Shown: one piece after another, positions 37,300 to 49,460 of the stretch | How positions within the stretch are numbered: position 1 is the stretch's first letter | Layout: the number at the start of each line of letters is the position of its first letter | Origin: Rhyzopertha dominica | Lineage: Eukaryota; Arthropoda; Insecta; Coleoptera; Bostrichidae | Direction of reading: 5' to 3' | Assembly (NCBI GenBank): GCA_025024175.1 | Contig: QCXZ01000137.1 | Span: 20,584,001 to 20,648,000, forward strand | DNA length: 64,000 bases | Translations under genes and position numbers: made by a program | Notes under the pieces: generated by a model | The model's input: only the letters and a program-made list of their open reading frames with translations | Database searches by the model: none | What the model was told of the DNA's origin: nothing

Positions 37300-37560
37300 T
37301 TGGTACGTATTTACCCAGAATTCTTGAAAAACTTGGGGCAGAATGCTTTAAAATGGTTGCTATTGTTCTATAATAATATTTTAGATACATGTACTGTTCC
37401 AAGTTTGATTCAGAAAACAAAGGTGATTGCTGTGCTAAAGCCTGGGAAACCTCCAAATGAAGCAGAAAGTTACAGACCCATTGTCCTCCTGAGTGTCTGT
37501 TGCAAGTTACTAGAGAAATTACTCTACCACAGAATAGGATATACATAAGTATGTGCAAGT
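37300..37560 (+). pseudogene. Non-LTR retrotransposon RT fragment
   Basis: An 82-codon open frame contains TKVIAVLKPGKPPNEAES followed by YRPIVLLSVCCKLLEKLL. These are the N-terminal RT motifs 1-2 of non-LTR polymerases (KPGK...YRPISLL...K..EK). The palm domain is absent and the frame stops at 37548. It resembles jockey- or RTE-type elements; I cannot separate the two from so short a piece. It lies directly right of the hAT-like element's duplication, so both accumulated in the same region. Confidence 0.8.
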
Positions 37561-37714
37561 TTCTAAAACTTCCAACTCCATGAGAAGTATCATAAACGGA
37601 ATTCGCTATCTTCTTTCAATGCATGGAACTCCTAAAAAAACTACCTGCTTAGATAAGTTTCGATATTCATGTTTTGTTAAAAATACTCGAAATAAAAAAA
37701 ACGAGTGCAATTAG

Positions 37715-38020
37715 TTTGTCTTCCTCCAACGTCTGCTCCTGCTCATCAACATCTTTTTCGGGTATATTATCAAATTAAAGTGTCTTGGTTATCAACTAGA
37801 TCCAAAAGACTGGGGCTGGAAGTTGATCGACAATACATTGGCAACAGTCCATGCCACAGCCGACGCCGGAAAAACTCCTGAACACAATTTTTTGCAAGTG
37901 TAAACAGGGATGTAGTGCTAAATGCGGTTGCAAAAAAATGTTGTATTGCTTTGTTCTTTCGCATGTACTATTTGTCAAGGCTAGTCGTGCTCCATTGTTG
38001 AATCACCAGCAGAAGAGGGG
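37715..38020 (+). pseudogene. Frameshifted remnant of a W- and Cys-rich (CXC-like) domain
   Basis: Three plus-strand frames in succession give FRVYYQIK, then LDPKDWGWKLIDNTL, then FCKCKQGCSAKCGCKK with a further Cys. This order (an alanine-histidine-rich lead, a DP..WGW segment, then a C.C..GC...C.C cluster) resembles a domain often found next to transposon-like genes in insects and other animals, ending in a CXC/tesmin-like zinc-binding cluster. Two frame changes break it. I infer a decayed mobile or multi-copy gene. The function in the intact family is not known to me, and the match is from memory, so it should be treated as tentative. Confidence 0.5.
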
Positions 38021-41000
38021 ATTCATATGATACCAACGAGGAGACGTGTGATTAATCCCTATTGAGCACCCAGCCAGAAGAACAAGAAGAAGAAGGAGGA
38101 GAAAACAAGAAGAAGAGGAGGCAGTAGTATTAGACGATTATGAATCTCGCGAATAATTTTGACCAGTTTTTTTATATCGCTTTCGTCATTCTCAATACTA
38201 TTATTTGTTATTATTCAATAGTTTTAAATTAAACACGATAAAAAAGACCGTGGAAACGTGTTATGTGCACATTTCCACGGCCTATTAAGATTACAAATTT
38301 TAGAATCGTTATATCTCAGAAACGGTGGCTCTTACGAAAAAAGTATTGAGGCAGTTTTTATAGATAATTATACGATCTACAATTTTCGTCTCATCTAATT
38401 TTATAATAAAACTTACCGTTTTGCTAAAAAGACGCGAAAAACCCATTTTTGAGACCTTTGACCTTGAATAAAAAAATTTTCACGTACGGGATCGCTGGGG
38501 ACTTTTCATTCATTCATGTTCCGAACATTCATACCAATGGGGTTGTTGTCCTTGACAGTAAATCGTTATTATAACACATGTGCGACTTTGCTTGGATCTA
38601 ATGAAGTTAGAAGCTGGCAATAGAAAAAATATTTTTAATGTTTTTGTATCTTATTTTTACCTTTAAAGGTTTACCGCCAAATTCAAATATTTCGTGATAC
38701 GTCACCGTTCCTGCAGACAGACTCCGCTATTGCGTCGATGCGCCGGATGCCCTATTGCATGCTTGATACCTTTGTCGCTGTTGAACACGCGTATGTTCTG
38801 TGGTTCTGTGCCTTTGTACCTTTGTTTACGTTTTGGTTTGAGAACGGAGGACGCGTTAAGGTTTTGTTTTTATTTACTTAATACGTTTTTGTTCAAACAT
38901 AGACTGTGCAAGATTATGTGAAGGGATCTTCGGACAATTTACAAAAAATTGACTTACACATGATTGACAAATTTTACATGAATGGAAACTCGTGTGGCCA
39001 GATCGTTCGATTTTACGCAAATTAGGCGATTTTGCTATATTTAAAGGTTGCGACTTGAATAAAATGATGTAATGGCAGCTATACGTGCTGTAACTCAGGT
39101 TTAAACAAGTTTACGTACTTAATAAATAGTTGTTCCAGTTTTAATATCACTTAAAATATGAACTTATCCTTCCGCTGCCATAAAATGAATTCTGTTTGCG
39201 ATATATCCGCTGCAAGTTATAATTTTAATTTAATATATTTTACGTTTTAATATTTACAGTGAAAACGACTAACAACGAATCGCGTTTAACACATCCATTC
39301 GCGTGTAGGTTTTTATAATTCATAATTACGATTGCGAGATTGGAATAAAATGGCAACGCTGCTGCGACTTCGGTTTCAGACACCTCATCTCGGTAGACAG
39401 GAATGCCAAGATCACAAAATGGTGTGGCAACATCACACAGTTACACCGCACTAAGCGCGCCAGGGAACGCTGACGTCAAAGATTCAAACTTTAAACATAA
39501 ACAATCTTTTTTTAAGCATTAACCAAACGCTTTGCAAAAATTAAAGATAACAGGGGTCTATATTTTTTCATGTAAATTCATATTCTGCAATAAAAAAATG
39601 GGGGCAACAGGTCCCTTTTTAGCTCTATGCAAATTTTTGTATCCTTGCATGTCTTAATTGTCCGGACTATTATAGTTAAGTGCTAACGTTATAATATCAT
39701 TGTGAAATATGATAATGTACTATGATTTTGCGGCGAGAAATCACTTTAAGAAATCACGAAACCAACATCGCGTTTCACTGGGGGAAATCAAATCGGTACG
39801 GATACGATGGTGTGCGGTGGTTCAGTGACCGGCACGGGCAATTCGAAATGGGTGCACGACATGACGGCACATGCTTACGCCCAGCAATTTAACCAAACAA
39901 CACACCTCAAAGAGTGTGTTTCCATTTGCATCTCGTTTACCTCGTTTCGCCTAACACGGCGTAGAATTTTCGCCACGTTGGCTCTTTTTGAAGACGCCGC
40001 TCATTATGCAGAGATAGGCCTCGCTTTAATGCTGATTTACGAAGCGGAACGCGATGCAAGTGCACACAAATCAAGGGAAACAAATGTGGAAAACGGGACG
40101 AACTGACACTGTAGCTACCGTCTAGACACTTAGCTTCGTTACGTGCAATTTGGTGCAATGAGTACTGACAACAGGCGAGTGCAACTGAGAATGCTTAAGT
40201 AGATACGCTACGGTTGCCAACATAACCGAGCCCTGTACTTGAATTACAGGCAATAGTTCTAATATGACAAGTGACGGCGAAAGTGTCATGTTTCATTTAC
40301 ATGTCTTGAAAATAGGCCATCGGAAGTAACAGAATTTACAGCCACTGACATGAATGCATTTAATTCTATATATAAGCACAGTCCCAAGGAGGAAAAGAAA
40401 CAAGAAAACAAAAGATTAATACATACGGGTTTCTTTGATTTCCTCGTTCTTGTCCAAGTATAACTTGTATAAATTTATTTAAACTACAACTTCTATGCTT
40501 CATATTTCAACTTAGTGTAAGGGTAGTGTAGTTATAAAAAAAAGAACGTCTTTATTTCAAATATTATTGTGGGTGAACATGTTAGATAGGTCCTCTAATT
40601 TTGCGGCGTCAAAGATCTGGAAAACACAGAAACGATGGCTTTATCTCTTAAAAGTTTTTATTGGAGACTTTTTGTTGTCCTGGGCGATGGGAATCTTCTG
40701 AACGGTGAAATTCACGAACAGCAGTGGCTTGGTTTTTCGAACGGAAGGCTATTGTTATATCGGTGTAGTTCATCCATCGTGAATCAAAGTTGTATTTGAT
40801 ATATAGTGATCTACACGACAGGTTATCCTGGATTCAATAAACATATAGCCATAGCGGTCGTAGTGATTGGTAAAGTCATCTGACTAGTTCTAGACCAAAA
40901 CTCGACCTTTGTCGTCTTGGACGGAATTACGCCATTCGGCGACCATTAACCACGGTGCTTTCTCCTAATAAGGTAAGGGAATCTATGGTATGTCGGAAAG

Positions 41001-42305
41001 TATACCTAAGATTTGCCAATAACCGTTTCTTCATAGACATCCCTTTCATTTAGGCTCTTTTTTTACTCCATCCTTGGCCCGGCTGAGATATTGGTGCGTC
41101 CTTACTTTAGAGACGTCACCACATACGTCATCACACCCCTACGTCATCGGACGTACCAGCAGTCATCAGCATCCCGTCGGATAAACATAGGGCATCGAAG
41201 ATCACTGGCGAAGGGAACCTGAAAGGAGCATGACGATGAGTACCTAGAATATAACACATTTTCCGGTCGTTAGGTATAAACTAAATAACACACTTACCTG
41301 GATTAGTTTCATTTAATCGGTACTGTTATCGGTTTAGTATCCACCGACGTACTTACGCGTTAGTATTAGTATTCCCCTATATATAGAGCTATATTGCACA
41401 ATATCAGATTGGCTTGTATTTAAGGACACCAGTGCGCACTCGTTAGGGGTAATTTACGTTATAATTCACTTGTCACAGTCACCATCACTTTATTTATAGT
41501 CACAATCACTTGTAGAGAGTTGTTTTAATATAAAAGTGAGGACGTTCTACATCTTGAGTTTTTCTTTTCAACGTGTAATGTTAGAAACTTATCACACACT
41601 ATTGTATCACTGAACCCCACCGTCTCCACTGAGTTAGCAGTGTCTCAGACGGGAGGCACTTTAAAAATTTGTGTGACGGTTCGCGTTGCTGACTCCCCGT
41701 CTAAACGTTGTAATAATAAAGTTGACATTTAGAGTAAACCCGTTACATTAGTCTAAAACATAATACGCTTAAAAAAATACAACATTACGGATAAAAACGA
41801 TATTAAAAATGTTTGGCTGAGTAGTCAGAACATAAAGGTCAGTGGTTTACGTATTTGAAGACTGACTGTCATCACTTAAGTTGAACTAATCACCAACACA
41901 AGAAACTGACTCAAAAGTCAATTAGATATATTCTAACTTAACTACACTACAACAATAGATCCTCCTCAGATACATTATGTTAGCCAACGAGGGACCAGAT
42001 CGTTTCACATTGTCAGAGACTAATAACCGCATTTTGGAAAATAGTGCATAGGAGACTGTTGTGGTCACCCAAGTATGTTAAATACGCAGAATTCAAGGTA
42101 ATCCGGTCCAGGCTACAGCAGCCGACAAGTTCTTGGTTCTTGATAGTACAGGTAGTGGACAACAGCAGAAACGATAGTTTATTATTGACTACAGTCTCCA
42201 CGTTTTTTTTAAACAATCAAGTTTAAAATTAATAATTGATTACGTTACTGTCATTGTCAAGTCACTACTACTACAGATCTAAAAGTTTACGCAGCAAGTC
42301 ATTTC
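38021..42305. other. No gene; purine tract, hairpin, CRE-like sites, LTR-like patch
   Basis: 38070-38130 is a GAA/GGA-rich purine tract. 38248-38280 forms a 13-bp hairpin with one mismatch. 39340-39480 and 39790-40160 are more GC-balanced blocks with no known domain; the second has a 99-codon frame (39807-40106) that I do not recognise. Three ACGTCA half-sites sit at 41113, 41125 and 41141. 41380-41720 has a TATATATA and a later AATAATAAAG, loosely LTR-like, but no paired copy was found. Confidence 0.35.
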
Positions 42306-42308
42306 TAA

Positions 42309-43360
42309 GAGCCGTTTGCCACTATACTTATTTAAGTATTGAAATAAGTTCTTAAAATCATTATACTGAAAATTAGATGCGCGCGCCGTTACAATACAAG
42401 AAATAAGCGTAGGGTTTTGTTCTCAATTTGCAATTACAAATTCTTTTCAGTAAGTATTTCAATACGTGCGCGTGCGCCTTTTTGTAGTTCTAATAGTGAT
42501 TTTCTCAACCTAAAGCTAATCTAACCGTAATCTATTAAATTCCGTCTTTATACAATAGTAAATGCAATGTAAGGTCTATTCTACTGCTAGAGAAAAGTAG
42601 ACCTTAGATGTAACCAAACTGTTGTTTGTGTTTGTGGTCACCCTGAATTACCACAATTTGTATTTAAAAGTAAAAAAAATGCCTGTTGACTGAANAAAAA
42701 AATTAAATGCGCCAGCGTTGATACTAACAATGATATTGCAAAGAGAATGAATGTTCATGGCTTCTTAAATGTGCTGAAAGAAGCGCTGCTAATAGAAGAT
42801 CCAGATGCATATAAAAATTTTCTACAAATGAGCAATGCTTCATTTGAAAGATTGTTTGAACTTGTCCATAACAAAATAGGGAAAGAAGGTACACAATTCC
42901 GTGAAAGCATTCCTTCCGTTTCATTTACAAAAGCATGACAACATATCACGTTCCCAAGGTTGTCAAAAGTTTACTCACACCAATATACATATTTTAAGAG
43001 GCCTAAAACTGCTTTTCATGTTGATGTATTAATTAGCTGGTAGTAGGAAGTCAGCCCAAAATAACGGATAGCCTCTATTCAAAGGTTTATTTCGCCGATA
43101 TCAGTAAAAAAGCTGCCTAATCTCACGACCCTGCTTATTGCGTAGGTTCGAAAAGTAGGTTCTATGAACGTTTTGTTTATAAACGGTAAAACAGATTAGT
43201 GCGCATCGATCTGCGCAGTTTTATCACGTATGGAAATTCAGTACAAGAAAATAGAACGTGGGCTAATTTCTTGTATTGAAACGGCGCGCGCATACAGTTT
43301 CTGTACAATAATTTTAAGAACTTATTTCAATACTTAAATAAGTATAGTGACAAACGGCTC
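42309..43360 (+). mobile_element. PIF/Harbinger DNA transposon, internally deleted
   Basis: A 1052-bp element with long terminal inverted repeats. The left arm begins GAGCCGTTTGCCACTATACT at 42309 and the right arm ends with its inverse at 43360; the arms match closely for about 50 bp and recognisably for about 105 bp. Both flanks are TAA (42306-42308 and 43361-43363), the 3-bp duplication typical of PIF/Harbinger. Inside is a transposase N-terminal fragment, but most of the transposase is missing, so it is non-autonomous. Termini, duplication and coding remnant agree. Confidence 0.88.
42747..42938 (+). pseudogene. PIF/Harbinger transposase N-terminal fragment, 63 codons
   Basis: The frame includes DPDAYKNFLQMSNASFERLF followed by ELVHNKIGKEGTQFRESI, which matches the N-terminal part of Harbinger (HARBI1-like) transposases, where a DP..Y.NF.RM motif precedes a xxFxELL helix and a T.FR..I segment. 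It stops after 63 codons, before the DDE catalytic core, which I do not find downstream. Reading in frame upstream of the ATG gives a plausible extension back to an N base at 42695. It lies inside the TAA-flanked inverted-repeat element, which supports the call. Confidence 0.8.
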
Positions 43361-43363
43361 TAA

Positions 43364-46181
43364 ATGAGAACATTTGGTGAAAATGTTCTTTAGTGGGACT
43401 TAACTTGGGCTAGATCTTTGAGGCACCATCCGCAATAATCGTCAGATATTGTGTCTCATTTCGGACGCATCATTGATAACTTTGTTGTAAGATGTGGAGC
43501 AATTAATCACACTATTCAGTGTGAAATCTTCATGCTAAACGGAAACAATAACTTGAAGTCAAATTGCCATTTTGAGTTTTTGGAGAACAATGTAAGGCAA
43601 ATAGGGCTGAATCTGGTTTCATACTGCAACTTATAATTAGAGGACAATGTAACAAGTCCGCGCAAGTGTAATATGTTCCGAAGAAATAATGGTGACTACT
43701 ACATCTCCGTGATAAAACTATCTTCCTAACCGTTGGATGTTGTGCAGCTACCAACGACAGAGGAAGATATATCAAAAACTGCTGTGGACTTTTCAAATTT
43801 GCTGTTACGCATTTCAGATTAAGTACGGTGACACATACTTAAAATTTTATGTATTCAGTTTTACCGTTCAGGATGGTCAGTCCAGACTCGCATTTACCTT
43901 TCAATGAGAAATCAAATGAAAAGGAGAATAACTGTCTTTTCTTTTTAAATGCTAGGTTGTTTTCCGTCACATACGTATAATGTGAAAATTAGAAGCTGTA
44001 TAGCATGATGCATAGATGATTGTAGATATTGTATATATTTCCAAAATTAATTAATTGTAGAGGTCCGTATGAAGCATCACGATAAAGTAGGTACAGCAAA
44101 ACACCCTCTCCGCTGAAGCAACAACACTGTACACAATAGTTAATTAGAAGTAATAAGCACCCCTTGAAAACATTACTGTGTCATTCTGCGCTCTGATGTT
44201 CCTAAGTAACGAACAACTAAAAAAGCTTCGTATAGTAGTTTTAAAAAATACGATTTAATGCCATTATAAATGACCTGATTTGACGGATGTTAAAACTTAA
44301 ATTCAGAACGGTCCTTTAGTATAGTATTTTGTACAAAAATAATTTGGTGATGCATATGTTGTAGATGAGGCTTAGTTTCTGACCTGTAAACTAAATAACA
44401 TCAAATTTGATAAAATCCTTTTTATTTAACGTGTCTTCCTTTGTAATGTTTTTTGTGCTTAATTGTGAGAGTTTTAATTGATAATTTGAGTGTTTGTTAA
44501 CTGTTGACGAGGACATCTTCTGGCCTACAAAAGAACTAATGGTCGGCACATGCACATTTTAATGTTTAATTTATTTTACTTTACAAATGTCTAATCTTGG
44601 CTAGAATTAAGGGACGATTAACTTCTCAAACGTAAGTACATTTCATTTTACATAGAATCGAAGTCAAATTGTTGCTTGTACGTCTTCGTCAAAAAAATTG
44701 AAACATATAGCGAGGGGGAAATAAATAAATTGAGAGTAATGGCCCGTTATTTGCTCCATTGAATGCACACTAAATATTAAGCTCTCAAAAAATGGATCCG
44801 GAACTATTATTCAAAACTTAAATTGTTACCACGCATACAATTCTTATAGCCAAGTCTTAAGTACACCGCCATTAAATTCAATCGATGTCGCATGCAGATG
44901 ATTCGCAATTGTTTAACCCACGTTAAGTAAGCACATTTTCCGTTACACAACGAAATGTCTATACAGTAAATATTTACAAGTCTGAGTAAGATAATTCTAG
45001 CGAGTGCAAACAACCATCCGTATTTTCTTTTTTTTGTCTGGCATCGAACGCCCATTCCGTTCCGTTAACCACCATGTTTAGTGGATAAAATGGGTTCCGT
45101 GTTCGCCATCCAATTTTCATAGTTTAAGCTACAAATTATAGTTTAAATTACGCGCATAAATGTTATCGGTTACACAACCGCATTTGTAGCACATAGTTAA
45201 TATTGGACTTCCCAATTATTGCAATTTACAACATTCATGACCGGTGAGGACAAAGACGTGACATTGACATTAGGGTTATTATGGAAATTCCTACCAAAAT
45301 GAAATACCATGCATCTAGATTGCTTGTTAAATATATTAAGTTGTTATAACATCATTCAATAGTATAATTATTCAGCATGAAATTAAAAAATCAATAACTT
45401 CACTGTATAGTGCAACTATATAGGAAGCGCCAAGAGTAATATCCGAGGTAATATCCAATAATCATGTAATAATACTAATATAATACTAACATAGTATGTA
45501 ATAATGCCAAACATTTCTTGCGATATATGCATGCTTCCGTTAACATAACTTACCCTCTAGTCATTAGCTGGCTAAGCTCGTTTTTTTTACTACAGGATTT
45601 GCATAAAAATTATATGTTTGTATTTATTCCTATAGAAATGTATCCATTGTAAATCCATACACACTCTAAAAGTACAGAGAGTTTCATGTTATACTTGGTT
45701 TACCAAGGCATTGTAATACTTGGAGCCTAGAGAACTTGAAAAATTCTCTCTGCACAAACTTCAACCAAAAATGTATTTTATAAAGAGCAAACCTTCTAAA
45801 TGCTGCATATTGCATTCCTAAGCGCACAATGAAATTGTAAACAATTTAGTGTTTATGGACTTTAAGCCATTTGCACAATCTGTACATAAAGTCATGTGAT
45901 ATATGAACCAGCACAAATTCTTAATCGAAGATCGCTGCAATGTGTTTGGTAAGTAACTTACTACGAATAGCACTGCTGCATCAACCATTAGTTCTGTTTT
46001 ACTAACTCCTAGCTAATAATATTTTACTTGATACATAGCACGAAAATAAATGGCAAAGCAGGGATGCCATTAAAATCCAGAATCAAGATAAATTTAGCAG
46101 GAGAGACGAAGCCTTGAAAATTAGTAGCATCTGGTTACCGGTTTTGCTTGTTAAACAGTGACAATTTTTAGGTTGTTCTAT
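43364..46181. other. No gene seen
   Basis: AT-rich. Short frames such as 43451-43636 (plus) and 44807-45055 (minus) show no family resemblance. Simple AT-rich repetition occurs near 45430-45500. I see no mobile-element ends here. Confidence 0.4.
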
Positions 46182-46222
46182 CCTCCGAAGATGCCGACCA
46201 CAGAAGTCGATGAAACGTCAGG
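46182..46222 (+). ncRNA. Degenerate Penelope-type hammerhead ribozyme motif
   Basis: CCGAAGATGCCGACCACAGA followed by AGTCGATGAAACGTCAGG fits the CUGANGA / stem II / GAAAC layout: stem II pairs CGAC with GTCG, then comes GAAAC. The first core box reads CCGAAGA, one base off CUGANGA, which should abolish cleavage. Motifs like this occur in the terminal repeats of Penelope-like retroelements. No RT is visible nearby. Confidence 0.5.
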
Positions 46223-48550
46223 TCCTTTGACCAGGATTAATAAACGATGGACACATGGCTCAAATCATGCAAGAATGAATTTAAATGTTGCCCGAAGACA
46301 GCAGGGATACTAAAATAAAGATTAAGTTTAACCACACATTAGAAAATACTACAAATAAAAGTGGTCCTAATTGAACCCTTATGGGTCTTCAGACGTGGTA
46401 AGAATGAAATGGACGTAAAGTTAAGTAGCACAGCCAACCTGTATGCGGGAGACAAAGTAAGAAGTACACTTTCTTAAACTATGTAGCCACATAATGTCAG
46501 AATTAAGAACCCATTGTGCTTAAAACTAAGCCACACTATTCACACCTATGGCAAAATGTGTGCTGTTGATGGTCAATCTTTATCAATGGTTGTTTCCCCC
46601 TTTTTGGGTAAAGATGTAACACTCTGACGTCTACAAGTCTACGAAACTGTAATTTATCTTCGGAATAATACCCTAGAAAACACTGTTAACGACGTTATAA
46701 AGTTTTAGGGATTAAAATTTTACAGCACTGTAGGGATGAAACAGAATAAAGACTTCAGTTTCACGTTCACTGCAGTTAAGGCTGTATGTATGTATGTATA
46801 GTGATCGTCATTAGTCATGAAAAAAAACTATTGACGGTAACATTTGTGACTAAATATTGACAATCTTATTTACCGACCATCTTAATTTAGATAAAATTTT
46901 ATCCACATTTGATAAGTCCGTAATTTAACCTGTCGAGTCAAATGCATCTTTCACTAATTTTATCGATAACTGCACAAGGAACTAAATAATAATTCAGCAA
47001 ATACCAACACAAATAAATAATGATGACTGTTTCCAGGGCGTAATGTGAATGAAAGTTAACATTACTTTAAGCAAACCTCATATTTGGCCAAAATTTTTGG
47101 CAAATCTCTTACACTTTGTTTTTAAAAAAACTTTCACAGATCATATAGTTCTATTGTTAGATGCTCGAAATGCGAGAATGTCGACCCTTTAAACTGTGTC
47201 GTTTGTAGGAAGGAAGGCTCTGGCCATTATGTCTTATGACTAGAATGTACTCGTACATCTTTGAAAAGTATCTTAGTTTGCCACGAAATCCACTTAGCTT
47301 TATATAAAATATAGTTGGTTAGTTAGAAACGTGTTCAATTTTTTCACAGGAATTAGAGAGCAGGTTTTTTGTCGAATCTTTCTCCCATCAAAAGGTCAAT
47401 AAATAAATAATAAAGTTGATATTTACAGTTGAGAGCTATCCTTCAGATTTTTTTCTCAGTGTATGTGCATGTGTAACTTGCGTGTAGATCGTTAATTACC
47501 TGTTTAAGGTCATTTTCCCATCTTCTGGATTATAATATGTAATAGATTTCAGAAATATTAATTTGGTTTGACGATTTTGTTTTATTGTTTTATTTTGTTC
47601 ACTGTATAGATTATTCTGTAGAAAGTAGATTTTAATATCGAAAATGCTCCTATCAGCAGCAATTACACATTTCTATTTTAAAGTGCGTTAATTACCATGA
47701 AAGGACTGTCAGAAATTGAATTCCTAAAGAACAGTATCATCACTTTATCACATGGTGTAAGATGTTATTGTCCTATACAGCATATTCAAAGGTTTTTTGA
47801 AATACCTGCCCTGTAAAAAATATAAAATTCTTTTCATTACAATTTATTAGCTTGGAATATATACCAAATTCGTATTAGTAGAGGCACTGTTGCCAAAATG
47901 TTTAAAAGCAGTGTTCCTAGGGGGTAGTTCAAACAGTTATTCAGACCTTGTTTTTCCCCTACGTTATTATTATTATTATTATTATTAAATTAACAATTTC
48001 AAGTACAAAGCAATGAATAAACAACACATCACGACACAACATCATCGTCAACATACTCAATGGAATATAAATTTGTCTTAAAAAAATAATTTTCTCATTT
48101 TGTCAGTAATAAGGAAATTGTGAGCACATGTATTTATTCTTTTCATTTATAATTTTATTCTAACTAGAAAAAAAATCTTTTGATAACCCCATGAGAATGT
48201 AGTAACACCAGAAAAATTTACGTCAGTTTAGATATATTTAAAAAAATAGGTATTTATGCTCGAAATACCTTTTACTTTTGGTACTTTCAACCAAAAATCT
48301 TCAATGCTTAAATCTTGTAAATTAGATTTCTTTCTTGTCAAAATATATTCCCAAGTAATTATATTTGGGATTTTGATTAATATTTTTGTCGAGGACTGGT
48401 CTGTAAAACGATATGAGGTCCTAATTTTACATCAAAATCCTTACATAACAACGAATTCAAAAAATCCTTCCTATGTCTCTGCTAATGCTGTCAATGGTTA
48501 CGGTTAAGTGGTTTATTTTGCAATATTAACAGTAAAAGCAACCCTGGAAT
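46223..48550. other. No gene; contains ATT microsatellite
   Basis: AT-rich. A (TTA)n tract lies at 47964-47988. Around 47170-47230 one frame reads two CxxC-like pairs (RCSKCE...CVVCRKEGSGHYVL), faintly like a LINE gag knuckle, but too short to call. The 83-codon frame at 48256-48507 is unrecognised. Confidence 0.4.
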
Positions 48551-49460
48551 AACCGGTTAAAAATTGACCGCTTATGAACCGGTTAAAAATTGATTGGATA
48601 CAAACCGGAAAATTAACGAGTTATGAACCGGTTGAAAATTGACCGCTTATGAACCGGTTAAAAATTGATCGGATACGAACCGGTTAAAATTGACGAGTTA
48701 TGAACCGGTTGAAAATTTACTGGGTATGAACTAGTTAAAACCAGTTTAAAAATAAGCAGTTATGAAACCAGCAAAAAATAACCAGTTACGAATCAGGTTA
48801 AAAATTCTTTATTTTATTTAAAATTAGTTATAAAACCAATTATTATTTTTAAACAGTGATAAAAAAGAGATGACAATTACTTAACTGTCACCAAATTTAT
48901 CAATGGTTATAATTAAATATAGTTATGAATTATATAAGGGAATTAACAATTAAGAAGTCTTTGATCCACGAGAAAAATGGGCACTTGAGAGGCAGCTATT
49001 AATTTCCGAAAGTAATTTAACGTTTTATACACGACCAAGGACAAAACCGGTTAATTATGAGAGGAAAATTTCAGGTTTTGGAATATGTCAGATTTCTTTT
49101 GAAGGAATATTGATTTTGAGCTGAAAACTAAAAAGTCATATAGTCGTATCTAGAATATGCGTTTGTTTATTTGTTAACAATACTGATATTACTTGCAAAA
49201 AATTAGTTATTGCTCTAAATCTCTTCATTCCGACTGAAATCCAGCATGTTAATGGATTATTAACATTAAACCGATTAACCGGTAAACTGGAACTGGTTAA
49301 CCGGTTAATTTTACTTGGTTAACATAAGGCGGTTAACCGGTAAGGTTAGCCGATCAACCGGTTAATTTAAACCGGTTAACCGACGGTTTGATCATTTTTA
49401 TAAAAACCTGTTTTTTCTCACAACCGGTTACATTCGTTGTAACCGCCAAACCGGATATGG
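48551..49460. repeat. AACCGGTT palindrome cluster, tandem then irregular
   Basis: From 48551 to about 48807 a roughly 25-26-bp minisatellite unit (AACCGGTTAAAAATTGACC plus about six bases) repeats with drift; exact AACCGGTT occurs at 48551, 48577, 48626, 48652, 48678 and 48703. After a spacer with one more copy near 49045, a second irregular cluster at 49265-49445 has AACCGGTT at 49299, 49356, 49370 and 49432 plus several one-base variants. The interval may be one element with repeat-rich ends, or a homotypic cluster of protein-binding sites. No frame inside is recognisable. Confidence 0.8.

Noticed and set aside
41350..41760. An LTR with TATA box and poly(A) signal
   Set aside because: No second copy, no TG...CA borders I could fix and no adjacent retroelement coding sequence.
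48551..49460. CRISPR-like array from the regular 25-26-bp repeats
   Set aside because: There are no distinct spacers, the whole unit repeats with drift, and the sequence is from an animal genome.
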